DNA of 34,501 bases from Verrucomicrobiota bacterium (GCA_008933055.1 WBXK01000007.1:1-34501); one strand, 5' to 3'; counted from the first letter of the stretch, positions 1 to 9,340 are shown. Translations and numbers: made by a program. Notes: generated by a model not told the origin, from the sequence alone.

Positions 1-1
1 A

Positions 2-1021
2 GGCCAGCCGACCATCCTGTTCATCGACGAAATCCATCGCTTCAACAAATCGCAGCAGGATATTTTGCTACCCGATGTCGAAAGTGGCGTCATCCGGCTC
101 ATCGGCGCGACCACGCACAATCCGTTTTTCTTCGTTAACTCCCCGCTGGTCTCGCGATCGCAAATCTTCGAGCTACGTCCGTTGACCGAGGAAGATTTGT
201 TCAACCTGCTCCAACGCGCCTTGCGTGACGAAGAACGCGGCGTCGGCTACCTGAAACTCGAAGCGGACGAGAAAGCCATCCGCCATCTCGCGACGATGGC
301 TGACGGAGACGCACGCAAATGCCTGAACGCGCTGGAAATTGCCGCGCTCACCACAAACCCCGGCGCGGACGGCGTCATACACATTGATCTCACCGTTGCC
401 GAGCAAAGCATCCAGAAGAAAGCCATCGTCTATGACGGCGATGGTGACGCTCACTACGACACGATCTCCGCCTTCATCAAATCTATGCGCGGCAGCGATC
501 CCGACGCCGCGCTCTACTGGCTGGCCAAGATGATACACGCTGGCGAAGACCCGCGGTTCATCACGCGCCGCATCGTCATCTGCGCTGCGGAAGATGTTGG
601 CCTCGCCGACCCCATGGCGCTCGTGCTGGCGAACGCCGCGCATCAGGCGGCGGAATTCATCGGCTGGCCGGAAGCGCGCATTCCCATCGCCGAAGCCACG
701 ATTTACATCGCCACCGCCAATAAGAGTAACAGCGCCTACAAAGCGATCGATGCCGCGCTGGAAGACGTCCGCTCCGGTCGCACCCTCGCCGTGCCCGAAC
801 ATCTGCGCGACGGTAGTTACTCTGGGGCGAAACGCCTCGGCCACGGCGTCGGCTACCAATACGCGCACGACGGCAAAGACCATTTTGTGGCGCAGGATTA
901 TCTCGGCGAGGACAAGCGCTACTACGAACCTACCGAACAAGGCGTGGAAAAGAAAATCAAGGAACGGTTAGATAATTGGCGGAAGCAGGCCGAATCCGCG
1001 CACAAAAAAACTGTGGGGTAA
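2..1021 (+). CDS. rarA: Replication-associated recombination protein A (RarA/MgsA, AAA+ ATPase), 5' truncated by the window edge
   Basis: The frame is open from base 2: GQPTILFIDEIHRFNKSQQD (Walker B), then LIGATTHNPFFFVNSPLVSRSQIFEL and a C-terminal YQYAHDGKDHFVAQDYLGEDKRYYEPTEQGVEKKIKERL, typical of RarA. Confidence 0.95.
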   Translation, partial: GQPTILFIDEIHRFNKSQQDILLPDVESGVIRLIGATTHNPFFFVNSPLVSRSQIFELRPLTEEDLFNLLQRALRDEERGVGYLKLEADEKAIRHLATMADGDARKCLNALEIAALTTNPGADGVIHIDLTVAEQSIQKKAIVYDGDGDAHYDTISAFIKSMRGSDPDAALYWLAKMIHAGEDPRFITRRIVICAAEDVGLADPMALVLANAAHQAAEFIGWPEARIPIAEATIYIATANKSNSAYKAIDAALEDVRSGRTLAVPEHLRDGSYSGAKRLGHGVGYQYAHDGKDHFVAQDYLGEDKRYYEPTEQGVEKKIKERLDNWRKQAESAHKKTVG

Positions 1022-1300
1022 ATGGCGTTCTTCAAAAAACGTTATGGGTCTTCGATGGTGTCTATAGAAGCACGAATCTGAATTCAGCAAACGCATTATT
1101 TCTTTCGCCGCCTTAAATGGGGGGCGGGTTGGGGATTGCACTGAGCGTGATAGGGAAATGCTATGGGCTCGCCTCAAATAAAGAAATGAAATTTCCTCGT
1201 TGTGGATTGGCTATCCACAATTAATGGTTTAGCGACAGGTAAAAGTTACCCCCTGAAAAGCCTGTGATTGCTAAATTCTAAGTTTCTTCGTTAGTGAACG

Positions 1301-1978
1301 CTATTGATCAGCCGATTTCATAAGGCGATTTCGTTCACGTAAGAATTCAATAACAGCGGGTAGGATGGAGAGGAAAATGATCGCCAGTACGACCACGGAA
1401 AAGTTTTTCTTCACCCAAGGAAGGTTGCCGAAGAAATAGCCTATTGGTAACAGCAGGCCGATCCATAGCACCGCACCGCTGACATTGAAACCCATGAACC
1501 GTGAGTAGGTCATCTTGCCGATGCCTGCGATGAACGGCGCGAAGGTTCGAACGATGGGAACAAAGCGCGCAATGATTATGGTCTTGCCGCCGTAGCGTTC
1601 GTAGAAGTCATGCGTTTTTTGGATATGTTGCGGCTTGATTAGTCGCGGGAGTCTACGTGGCAGCGTGTCCCCAAACTTTTTACCTACCCAGTAATTTACA
1701 GAATCACCAAGAATGGCTGCCACTATCAGTGTAGGAAGTAATATCCAGATATTGAGTCCGTCCGGTCTAGCAGCGAGCGCCCCGACGGCGAATAGTAAAG
1801 AATCTCCTGGCAGAAATGGCGTCACCACTAGCCCTGTCTCGCAAAACACAATCAAGAAAAGAATGACATATAGCCACGGTCCGAACTGGGCCACCATATC
1901 GTCAAGATGCTTGCTCATGTGCAATATCAAATCTATGCACTTCTTCAGAAATTCCATGGGGCTGGAAGTTAGTGACAC
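1301..1978 (-). CDS. DedA family membrane protein (VTT domain)
   Basis: ETGLVVTPFLPGDSLLFAVGALAA...LGDSVNYWVGKKFG...FYERYGGKTIIIARFVPIVRTFAPFIAGIGKM is characteristic of DedA. The start may be the internal Met at about 1957 (MEFLKK). Confidence 0.93.
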   Translation of the reverse strand: MSLTSSPMEFLKKCIDLILHMSKHLDDMVAQFGPWLYVILFLIVFCETGLVVTPFLPGDSLLFAVGALAARPDGLNIWILLPTLIVAAILGDSVNYWVGKKFGDTLPRRLPRLIKPQHIQKTHDFYERYGGKTIIIARFVPIVRTFAPFIAGIGKMTYSRFMGFNVSGAVLWIGLLLPIGYFFGNLPWVKKNFSVVVLAIIFLSILPAVIEFLRERNRLMKSADQ

Positions 1979-2076
1979 GAAGCCTCAAAGGGAAGATTGA
2001 ATTGCGCGTTGGTTTTGTTGCGCTGGGTGTTTTGCACTTCCCGTCAAGCGGGCTTGCGGTCTAACCTCTCGCCATC

Positions 2077-2502
2077 ATGGAGTTTTTCGCAATGATTGAT
2101 CGGTTGGGTGGCTTCACCGATGGGCGATTTTTCTGGATCGAGTGGCACTTCTGGAAGGTGATCGGCTGGTTGGGTAACCTCGTGTTCACGTCGCGCTTTA
2201 TCATCCAATGGATCGCCACGGAAAAAAAGAAACGCGTCGTAGTGCCGTCTGCCTTCTGGTGGTTGAGTCTTGTGGGGACTTTGCTGCTCTTGAGCTACGC
2301 GTTGTTCGGCAAGAAGGATTCAGTATTCATCTTCGCCTACGCGTTCTCGTGGATTCCTTACATCCGCAACCTTGTCATCCATCGTAGGCACAAAAAAGCG
2401 CACACGGCTTGTCCCGCGTGCGCCAATGTATGTGCGCCTGAATCCAATTTTTGTTCTGCGTGCGGCGCAAAGTTGCCGGAGGATTCGACCTCTGCGGGGT
2501 AA
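2077..2502 (+). CDS. Lipid A biosynthesis N-terminal (LABN)-like membrane protein with a C-terminal zinc ribbon
   Basis: WKVIGWLGNLVFTSRFIIQWIATEKKKRVVVPSAFWWLSLVGTLLLLSYALFGKKDSVFIFAYAFSWIPYIRNL matches the LABN pattern. The tail CPACANVCAPESNFCSACGAKL contains two CxxC pairs. Confidence 0.8.
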   Translation: MEFFAMIDRLGGFTDGRFFWIEWHFWKVIGWLGNLVFTSRFIIQWIATEKKKRVVVPSAFWWLSLVGTLLLLSYALFGKKDSVFIFAYAFSWIPYIRNLVIHRRHKKAHTACPACANVCAPESNFCSACGAKLPEDSTSAG

Positions 2503-2507
2503 GATTA

Positions 2508-2930
2508 CTACTTCTTGGGGGCGGCAGTCGGAGTGGCGACCGCTGGTTTCACAGAGGCGGGCGTTGCTGCGGGAGCAGTTGTTGGAGCGGGTGCACCGGG
2601 TTGACGTTGGACGTACTTGCCTAGCACGGCACCGAAGTCTGGATGGCCTTTTGCATAATCCATAAGTTGCGCGAGGAATTTATTAGCGATTGGATCCTGA
2701 GCCTTTGACGCCTCTGCCACCTGGGTCGCCTGCGGTCGGAGGAGTGTGAGTGCTTGACCATTCCGGCGGACTTCAAGCGCTAGAAAACCAGCTAGGCAGA
2801 CGGCTACGACCACCAACGCGACTCGTAATGAATGAGTCTGACGTTCGAGTTCGGCGAATTGTTGTTTGAGTTCGCTCAGCTCTGATGTGTCAGCAGTTTT
2901 TGACGGGGCGGAAATGTTTTGTTCGCTCAT
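2508..2930 (-). CDS. Hypothetical small membrane-anchored coiled-coil protein
   Basis: 140-aa ORF with a heptad-like N-terminus (ELKQQFAELERQTHSLR), one TM segment (VALVVVAVCLAGFLAL) and a Pro/Ala-rich tail. Confidence 0.6.
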   Translation of the reverse strand: MSEQNISAPSKTADTSELSELKQQFAELERQTHSLRVALVVVAVCLAGFLALEVRRNGQALTLLRPQATQVAEASKAQDPIANKFLAQLMDYAKGHPDFGAVLGKYVQRQPGAPAPTTAPAATPASVKPAVATPTAAPKK

Positions 2931-2954
2931 AAGAATAGAAAATTGGAATGGATC

Positions 2955-3227
2955 TTATTTGGCTGCTGGCTTCGTGCCAGCAGCTTTCGGTTTGAGGTTG
3001 TTGACTTCAAGGATCGGATCAATCGACGGATTACGTTTGCTGTATTCCATGCAGTCGGCGATCAAGCTGTTCAAGAACTGCTGCTTGTTCTGATACTCTA
3101 CGATCTTGGATTGCAGATTCCTTACTTCCCGTGTCTTGAAGAAGTATTGGATGGAGCAGACTGCCAGCGCGATGACTGCGATGGCCAGTGCCCAGTTAAG
3201 GATGGTTGTTGTTCCGTTTTTTTTCAT
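2955..3227 (-). CDS. Hypothetical small membrane protein, diverged relative of the neighbouring ORF
   Basis: 90-aa ORF: N-terminal TM (ILNWALAIAVIALAVCSIQYFF), coiled coil, and LIADCMEYSKRNPSIDPIL, which resembles LAQLMDYAKGHPDFGAVL in 2508..2930. Confidence 0.6.
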   Translation of the reverse strand: MKKNGTTTILNWALAIAVIALAVCSIQYFFKTREVRNLQSKIVEYQNKQQFLNSLIADCMEYSKRNPSIDPILEVNNLKPKAAGTKPAAK

Positions 3228-3337
3228 ATCAATTGTTTGACGAGTTTAGCGGCTCAAAGCGTTATGTCCATTGAGTTTTTAGGGACGAATCGAGTCAGGG
3301 CGCAATCATAAAAACATTGGGAGACGGTTTTATCTAT

Positions 3338-3352
3338 TTAGAATAATTCCAA
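3338..3352. promoter_or_regulatory. PerR/Fur-box-like operator
   Basis: TTAGAATAATTCCAA is a 7-1-7 dyad with one mismatch (TTAGAAT/ATTCCAA), close to the PerR consensus TTATAATnATTATAA, and lies upstream of a Fur-family gene. Confidence 0.55.
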
Positions 3353-3355
3353 ACA

Positions 3356-3383
3356 TTGACTCACAACTGTGGCTGGCTAGAAT
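3356..3383 (+). promoter_or_regulatory. Sigma70-like promoter of the fur-sufB-sufC operon
   Basis: TTGACT (3356-3361), 16-bp spacer, TAGAAT (3378-3383), immediately upstream of the Fur-family start at 3393. Confidence 0.55.
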
Positions 3384-3392
3384 GTTTTTTTG

Positions 3393-3830
3393 ATGACTCA
3401 GGTAGAGAACCGTAAGATTGAACGCGAACTGGGCGAGAGGCTGGCGACGAGCGGCTTTCGCTTCACGTCGCAGCGGCGGTGTGTCTATGACGTGCTGTTG
3501 CACAAGCTCGATCATCCGACGGCTGAAGACGTTTTCAGTCGTGCCAAGAAGGCGATGCCAGAGATTTCCCACGCCACAGTATATAACTGCCTTGATGCGC
3601 TCGTGGAATGTGGCTTGGCGCGTCAGGTCCATCTGGAGCGGGGCGCCACGCGGTATTGCCCGAATATGGAAGAGCATTGCCATTACATTTGCGATGAGTG
3701 TGGCGAGGTGTTCGATGTGATGCTGCCGACGGATGGCGCGTTGATGCCCAAGCCCAAAGGGTTTCAAGTGGATCACTACGATATCGCCGTCCACGGACTT
3801 TGCGCGGATTGCGCGCGGAAAAAGAAATAA
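3393..3830 (+). CDS. Fur-family transcriptional regulator (PerR-like)
   Basis: GFRFTSQRRCVYDVLLHKLDHPTAEDVFSRAKKAMPEISHATVYNCLDALVECGLARQV...RYCPNMEEHCHYICDECGEVFDV...CADC: Fur winged helix plus two CxxC motifs. Confidence 0.92.
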   Translation: MTQVENRKIERELGERLATSGFRFTSQRRCVYDVLLHKLDHPTAEDVFSRAKKAMPEISHATVYNCLDALVECGLARQVHLERGATRYCPNMEEHCHYICDECGEVFDVMLPTDGALMPKPKGFQVDHYDIAVHGLCADCARKKK

Positions 3831-3836
3831 ATTTTC

Positions 3837-5285
3837 ATGAGCACAGCGACCGACACAATCGAAGATCTGGTAAAGACGGAATACAAATACGGCTTCGTCA
3901 CGGACGTGGAGACGGAGTCCGCGCCGCCGGGATTAAGCGAGGACACCATCCGCATGATCTCGCGCAAGAAGAACGAGCCGGAGTGGTTGCTTGATTGGCG
4001 GCTCAAATCCTACCGCCATTGGCTCACGATGACCGAGCCGACGTGGCAGAAGGCGCATCACGAGAAGATTGATTATCAGGCCATTGTTTATTTTTCGCAG
4101 CCGAAGCCTAGGAAGGACGCGCCGAAGAGTCTGGATGAAGTTGATCCGAAGCTGCTCGAAACTTACGAGAAACTTGGCATTCCGTTGCGCGAACGAGGGC
4201 GGTTGGCGGGCGTGGCGGTGGACGCGATTTTCGACAGCGTATCTGTCGGCACGACATTTAAGAAGCAACTCGGCGAGAAGGGCGTGATCTTCTGTTCGTT
4301 CACCGAAGCGGTGCATGAACATCCTGAGTTGGTTAAAAAATATCTTGGGTCGGTCGTGCCCTACACGGATAATTTTTACGCAGCACTGAACTCGGCGGTC
4401 TTCACCGACGGTTCGTTCTGCTATATCCCAAAGGGCGTGCGCTGTCCCATGGAGCTTTCCACTTACTTCCGAATCAACGCGGCGAATACAGGGCAGTTCG
4501 AGCGCACACTCATCATCGCTGATGATGGAGCTCATGTGAGTTATCTCGAAGGTTGCACGGCACCGATGCGTGATGAAAATCAATTGCACGCCGCGGTCGT
4601 GGAACTCGTTGCGCTCGACGATGGCGAGATTAAATACTCGACGGTGCAGAACTGGTATCCCGGCGACGAGAACGGCAAGGGCGGCATCTACAATTTCGTC
4701 ACTAAGCGCGGTCTGTGCAAAGGCCGGAACTCTAAGATCACTTGGACTCAGGTTGAAACCGGTTCGGCGATCACTTGGAAATATCCGAGCTGCATTTTGC
4801 TTGGCGATAATTCCAAGGGGGAATTTTATTCCGTAGCGGTGACGAACAATTATCAGCAGGCTGACACCGGCACAAAGATGGTTCATATCGGGAAGAACAC
4901 GAGCAGCACTATCATCTCCAAGGGGATCTCGGCGGGGCACGGGCAGAACAGCTATCGTGGTCTGGTGAAAATTGCGAAGAGCGCTACTAATGCGCGGAAC
5001 TTTTCGCAGTGCGACTCGATGTTGATCGGGTCGAAGTGCGGCGCGCACACGTTCCCTTACATTGAGGTCAAGAACACCACCGCAAGCGTAGAGCATGAAG
5101 CCTCAACGTCGAAGATCGGCGAAGACCAGATTTTTTATTGCAACCAGCGCGGCATCGAAACGCAGGATGCAGTGAACATGATCGTGAACGGATTTTGCAA
5201 AGAAGTGTTCAAGGAGCTCCCCATGGAGTTTGCCGTGGAAGCGCAAAAACTGCTGGGGGTGAGTCTCGAAGGCAGCGTTGGATAA
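3837..5285 (+). CDS. sufB: Fe-S cluster assembly protein SufB
   Basis: 482 aa with SufB motifs: [121 protein letters not shown]. Confidence 0.98.
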   Translation: MSTATDTIEDLVKTEYKYGFVTDVETESAPPGLSEDTIRMISRKKNEPEWLLDWRLKSYRHWLTMTEPTWQKAHHEKIDYQAIVYFSQPKPRKDAPKSLDEVDPKLLETYEKLGIPLRERGRLAGVAVDAIFDSVSVGTTFKKQLGEKGVIFCSFTEAVHEHPELVKKYLGSVVPYTDNFYAALNSAVFTDGSFCYIPKGVRCPMELSTYFRINAANTGQFERTLIIADDGAHVSYLEGCTAPMRDENQLHAAVVELVALDDGEIKYSTVQNWYPGDENGKGGIYNFVTKRGLCKGRNSKITWTQVETGSAITWKYPSCILLGDNSKGEFYSVAVTNNYQQADTGTKMVHIGKNTSSTIISKGISAGHGQNSYRGLVKIAKSATNARNFSQCDSMLIGSKCGAHTFPYIEVKNTTASVEHEASTSKIGEDQIFYCNQRGIETQDAVNMIVNGFCKEVFKELPMEFAVEAQKLLGVSLEGSVG

Positions 5286-5295
5286 AATTTAGACC

Positions 5296-6069
5296 ATGAG
5301 CAATCAACCTATTCTCGAAATCAAAAACCTCCACGCTGGCGTGGAGAATAAACAAATCCTCAAAGGCTTCAGCCTCACGATTTATCCTGGCGAAGTCCAT
5401 GCATTGATGGGCTTGAACGGCAGCGGCAAGAGCACCCTCGCGGCCATTTTGGCCGGTCGCGAAGGCTACGATGTGACCGAAGGCATTGTGAAATATCTCG
5501 GCAAAGATTTGCTGGAACTTGATCCTGAAGAGCGGGCCCGCGAGGGCGTTTTTCTCGCTTTCCAATATCCTGTCGAGATCCCTGGCGTGAACAGCACTTA
5601 CTTCCTCAAGGCCGCGTTGAATGAAGTTCGCAAGCACAAGGGGCAACCCGAACTCGATGCGATTGAATTCCTCGCGCTCGTTAAGGAAAAGGTGAAGCTG
5701 CTTGATTTGAACGATGATCTGCTCAAGCGTTCGGTCAACGAAGGTTTCTCGGGCGGAGAAAAGAAACGCGCCGAGATTTTCCAGATGGCCGTGCTCGAGC
5801 CAAAGCTCGCCATTCTCGACGAGACGGACTCCGGTCTGGACATTGACGCTCTCAAGGTTGTTTCCAGCGGCGTGAACAAACTCAAGCGCGCCGACTCTGC
5901 GCAACTCGTTATCACGCACTATCAACGTTTGCTGAATTACATCATCCCGGATCACGTTCATGTCATGGCAGATGGGCGTATCATCAAGTCCGGCGGCAAA
6001 GACCTTGCGCTGGAACTTGAAGCTCACGGGTACGATCGCATCGTTAAAGCGGCTGCAGTGACGGCGTGA
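5296..6069 (+). CDS. sufC: Fe-S cluster assembly ATPase SufC
   Basis: ABC ATPase with GLNGSGKSTLAAILAG (Walker A), FSGGEKKRAEIFQMAVLEPKLAILDETDSGLDIDAL (signature plus Walker B), characteristic of SufC. Confidence 0.98.
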   Translation: MSNQPILEIKNLHAGVENKQILKGFSLTIYPGEVHALMGLNGSGKSTLAAILAGREGYDVTEGIVKYLGKDLLELDPEERAREGVFLAFQYPVEIPGVNSTYFLKAALNEVRKHKGQPELDAIEFLALVKEKVKLLDLNDDLLKRSVNEGFSGGEKKRAEIFQMAVLEPKLAILDETDSGLDIDALKVVSSGVNKLKRADSAQLVITHYQRLLNYIIPDHVHVMADGRIIKSGGKDLALELEAHGYDRIVKAAAVTA

Positions 6070-6089
6070 TTGGTTGCTCGAAGCATTTC

Positions 6090-6116
6090 AGGGCGGCCCC
6101 CAGTGGCCGCCCTTTT
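6090..6116 (+). terminator. Rho-independent terminator after sufC
   Basis: GGGCGGCC-cccagt-GGCCGCCC-TTTT: perfect 8-bp GC stem followed by a T run. Confidence 0.85.
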
Positions 6117-6166
6117 CCTTTCCGTAAGCTTGCTGGCGTGGGTGTCGGCGGATTAGCCTGACACTG

Positions 6167-7297
6167 ATGCGTCTGTTGGACCGATATCTCCTGCGGGAAT
6201 TGCTCGCGCCGTTTGCTTACTGCCTCGGCGGCTTCCTCATGTTCTGGATCTCCTCTGATCTGTTCAAAGAGATGGGTGAATTCCAGAAAGCGCAGATGAC
6301 CCTCGGTGATATAGCCGAATATTATTTTGTTACCTCGCCGGAATTGATCTCAATCGTCCTCCCGGTCGCGCTCCTGCTCGCAATGCTCTACGCATTGACG
6401 CAACACGCGCGGCACAACGAGATCACCGCCATGCGCGCCGCAGGCATCGGTTTGTGGCGGCTAGCCTTGCCGTATCTGGTCACGGGCTTTTTTTTAAGCG
6501 TCGCTCTGTTTGTCATCAATGAATTGTGGTCGCCCGATGCCGATGTGCGCGGAGAATTCATCAAAGCTCGACACGCCCAGAAAGGAGGAGTCAAAAGCGA
6601 TCCGAGCCTCGTGCAGAACCTTGGATTCGTCAACGCCCGCGACGGACGCAACTGGACCATCAAGTTGTTCAACACCGAAACGATGGAGATGACTCAGCCT
6701 GTTGTTATCTCGACGGAGAGGGACGGTTCGCAACTTTCACTTTACGCGAGCAGCGCGGTCCGTAGTAATGGCATGTGGTTCTTTTTTTATGTGCGCGAAT
6801 TCAGGGGCGATCCCGGCTCTAAGACTGCGCCCGTGCCAACGATTCAAGCCGACGTAATGCCGCGTCCGGATTTCAACGAGACGCCGGACGAAATCCGCAG
6901 CGAATTGCGGATCAAGGCTCGGATGGTCGCAAAGAATCGTCACAATAAGAAAGACATCCCGCTTGCGGAGATTAAAGATTACGTCGCCATCCATCCGAAC
7001 ATCAGTGGCGCGGAAAAATCGTGGCTCGACACCATGATGCATAGTCGCATCGCGGGTCCGTGGAAATGTCTAGTGGTGGTGCTTATTGCGCTGCCGTTCG
7101 GCGCAGCGGCAGGCGCGCGGCGGAATGTTTTCGCGGGAGTCGCAGGCAGTATCGTGATTTGCTTTGCGTACTTTGTGCTGACGGAGATCAGTCTTGCAGG
7201 TGGCACAGCGGGGACGATTCCTCCGTGGCTTGCGGGTTGGTTGCCTAACATGGCATTTACATGGTTGGCTGTCTGGCTTACAAGGAGGGCGAGATGA
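6167..7297 (+). CDS. LptF/LptG family lipopolysaccharide export permease (YjgP/YjgQ)
   Basis: MRLLDRYLLRELLAPFAYCLGGFLMFWISSDLF...LPVALLLAMLYALTQHARHNEITAMRAAGIGLWRLALPYL...SRIAGPWKCLVVVLIALPFGA is typical of the YjgP/YjgQ family. Confidence 0.93.
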   Translation: MRLLDRYLLRELLAPFAYCLGGFLMFWISSDLFKEMGEFQKAQMTLGDIAEYYFVTSPELISIVLPVALLLAMLYALTQHARHNEITAMRAAGIGLWRLALPYLVTGFFLSVALFVINELWSPDADVRGEFIKARHAQKGGVKSDPSLVQNLGFVNARDGRNWTIKLFNTETMEMTQPVVISTERDGSQLSLYASSAVRSNGMWFFFYVREFRGDPGSKTAPVPTIQADVMPRPDFNETPDEIRSELRIKARMVAKNRHNKKDIPLAEIKDYVAIHPNISGAEKSWLDTMMHSRIAGPWKCLVVVLIALPFGAAAGARRNVFAGVAGSIVICFAYFVLTEISLAGGTAGTIPPWLAGWLPNMAFTWLAVWLTRRAR

Positions 7298-8997
7298 GTG
7301 ACGAACTCGCAGACCTGAAAGCGCGATATGAGCGGCTCAAGCTGCTTTACCAAGTCGGCAGTGTGATCCACTCCACGCTAGATCCGCAAACCGCTCTCTC
7401 GCTCATCGCACGGGAGGCGGCGCGGCTTATGGGGGCGTCGAGTTGTTCGGTGATTCTCGTTAATCCTACCACCGGTTTTCTGGAGATCGAAGCGTCTGAA
7501 GGTTTGCCGGACATTGCACGCGGACTTAAACTTCGCGTTGGCGAAGGGCTCACCGGTTGGGTGGCGCAAAGCGGAAAACCCGCGCGCGTCGGCGATGTGG
7601 TGGAAGACAAACGCTACATAATGCTCCGCGCTGAAGTTCGCTCGGAGCTCGCCGTGCCGCTCGAAGTCGCTGGCGAAGTTCGCGGCGTTTTGAATGTGGA
7701 CTCGGATCGGCTGAATGCGTTCAGTGCGGACGATCAGGAGTTGCTAGAATCTCTCGCCTCTCAAGCCGCACGCGTGATCCAAAATACCTGGCTCTTCGAG
7801 CAATTGCGTCTCAAAGCGCGCTTGCTTGAGTCTCTTGCCAGCGTGAGTCGCACCATCAATTCTGCTCTCAACCTAGACGAGGTGTTACAAACGATCACGC
7901 GTGACGCCGCTGTGTTGATGCAGGCGAAGATGTGTTCGTTGATGATGCTGGATGAGACTCGGGCTTGGCTGGATCTGCGTGCGAGCCATGGGGCAGGGGA
8001 TGATTACATCAGCAAGCCCCGATTGAATGTGGGTGAAACTCTTCTCGGAGCGGTGGTGCGTCGTAAGAAGGCTGTGCATGTGGACAATGTGCAAACTTCT
8101 TCTGGCTATCAGAATGTCGAAGTCGCTCGGCGCGAAGGGTTAGTCTCACTCCTGAGCGTGCCGCTGATGTTTTCCAATGAAGCCATCGGCACGTTGAATA
8201 TTTATACCGCTGCGCCCTACAAATTTTCCAACGAAGAGATCCGCATCCTTTCTGCATTTGCGGAATTGTCGGCTATTGCGATTGAAAAGGCGCGGATGTA
8301 CGAGCGGCTCGTGGATGCCGAGGAATACATGCGGCAGAACGAGAAACTTTCCGCGCTCGGTTTGCTTGCGGCAGAGGTCGCTCACGAAATCCGCAATCCA
8401 CTCACGGTGATGAAGATGTTGTATCACTCGCTGGACTTGAAATTTCCCGCCAAGGACCCGCGCTCAGAGGACGCGCGGCTTATGGGCGAAAAGATCGAGC
8501 ACCTGAACAAGATCGTGGAGCGTATTCTAGATTTCGCGCGCACCACCGAGCCGAACCTTGCGCCCGTGCATTTGAATGCCGTAGTGGAAGAGCTTTGTCT
8601 GCTCGTGCGCCATAAGCTGGCAAATCAAGGCGTGAAGTTGGTTCTCGCCCTGCAACGTGAGCTTCCGACCGTGATGGGTGATGCGATGCAACTCGAACAG
8701 GCTTTCCTCAATCTCATTCTCAACGCCAGCGAAGCGATGATCGATGAGGGCTCAATTACTATCACCACACGCACGACTCAGGCACAGGTGGTGATCGAGT
8801 TCGCAGACACGGGCGAAGGCATGACCGAGGAGCAATGCTCAAAGGCGTTCCGATCCGTCCTCAATACGACTAAAGCCAAAGGCACCGGCCTCGGCCTCGC
8901 CATCGTGGGCCGCACGATGGAGACACACGGCGCGGAGCTGGACATCCAATCGCAGCTTGGACGCGGAACGACCATCATGGTGAAATTTCCGATCTGA
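7294..8997 (+). CDS. Sensor histidine kinase with two GAF domains (NtrB-like HisKA-HATPase)
   Basis: ATGA overlap with the preceding stop and an AGGAGG ribosome-binding site just upstream. Two GAF segments, H-box LGLLAAEVAHEIRNPLTVMK, N-box LILNASEAM, G-boxes DTGEGMT and GTGLGLAI. Confidence 0.93.
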   Translation: MSDELADLKARYERLKLLYQVGSVIHSTLDPQTALSLIAREAARLMGASSCSVILVNPTTGFLEIEASEGLPDIARGLKLRVGEGLTGWVAQSGKPARVGDVVEDKRYIMLRAEVRSELAVPLEVAGEVRGVLNVDSDRLNAFSADDQELLESLASQAARVIQNTWLFEQLRLKARLLESLASVSRTINSALNLDEVLQTITRDAAVLMQAKMCSLMMLDETRAWLDLRASHGAGDDYISKPRLNVGETLLGAVVRRKKAVHVDNVQTSSGYQNVEVARREGLVSLLSVPLMFSNEAIGTLNIYTAAPYKFSNEEIRILSAFAELSAIAIEKARMYERLVDAEEYMRQNEKLSALGLLAAEVAHEIRNPLTVMKMLYHSLDLKFPAKDPRSEDARLMGEKIEHLNKIVERILDFARTTEPNLAPVHLNAVVEELCLLVRHKLANQGVKLVLALQRELPTVMGDAMQLEQAFLNLILNASEAMIDEGSITITTRTTQAQVVIEFADTGEGMTEEQCSKAFRSVLNTTKAKGTGLGLAIVGRTMETHGAELDIQSQLGRGTTIMVKFPI

Positions 8998-9032
8998 GCG
9001 TAGCCTGAAAGTGCCGCTGGCGTTGAAAGAAT

Positions 9033-9324
9033 ATGCCAGAACCAAAAAAAATCAACTACGGCAAATTCGCGCCCGCTTTGGGTGCTTGCGATTTCACTCT
9101 GCGTAATCGCCGTGTGTCTCTTATTGCTGGTCGTCAAAACGATTTCAACGCGGGAGGAATCAGGGAGAAAAGCATTTGTAGACGCGGCCACAAAAGAAGA
9201 TGCGGCTTTGCGAAAATCTTTACCCGTCCGTCAGCCTGCAATTGAGAAGCCAAACCGCACAGTTGGTAATTCACCAACGAATGCGAGCCCCGCTCAGGCT
9301 TTGATTCACTTGAAGCAAACTTGA
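9033..9324 (+). pseudogene. Small single-TM protein gene, apparently frameshifted at an A8 run
   Basis: MPEPKK (frame of 9033) continues sensibly only in the frame of 9082: removing one A from the A8 run (9044-9051) gives MPEPKKSTTANSRPLWVLAISLCVIAVCLLLLVVKTIS...ALIHLKQT*. Confidence 0.45.
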
Positions 9325-9340
9325 CGTCACGGCGACCACG

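Noticed and set aside
173-940. 255-aa minus-strand ORF inside rarA
   Set aside because: Shadow ORF antisense to a clear RarA coding frame, with no recognisable motif. High-GC third positions produce long antisense frames.
968-1177. 69-aa minus ORF between rarA and the DedA gene
   Set aside because: It overlaps the rarA 3' end, has low-complexity composition and no plausible domain.
3933-5096. 387-aa minus-strand ORF opposite sufB
   Set aside because: Antisense to a highly conserved SufB frame. Arg/His-rich composition is typical of a shadow ORF.
5209-6027. 272-aa minus-strand ORF opposite sufC
   Set aside because: Antisense to SufC, with no independent domain evidence.
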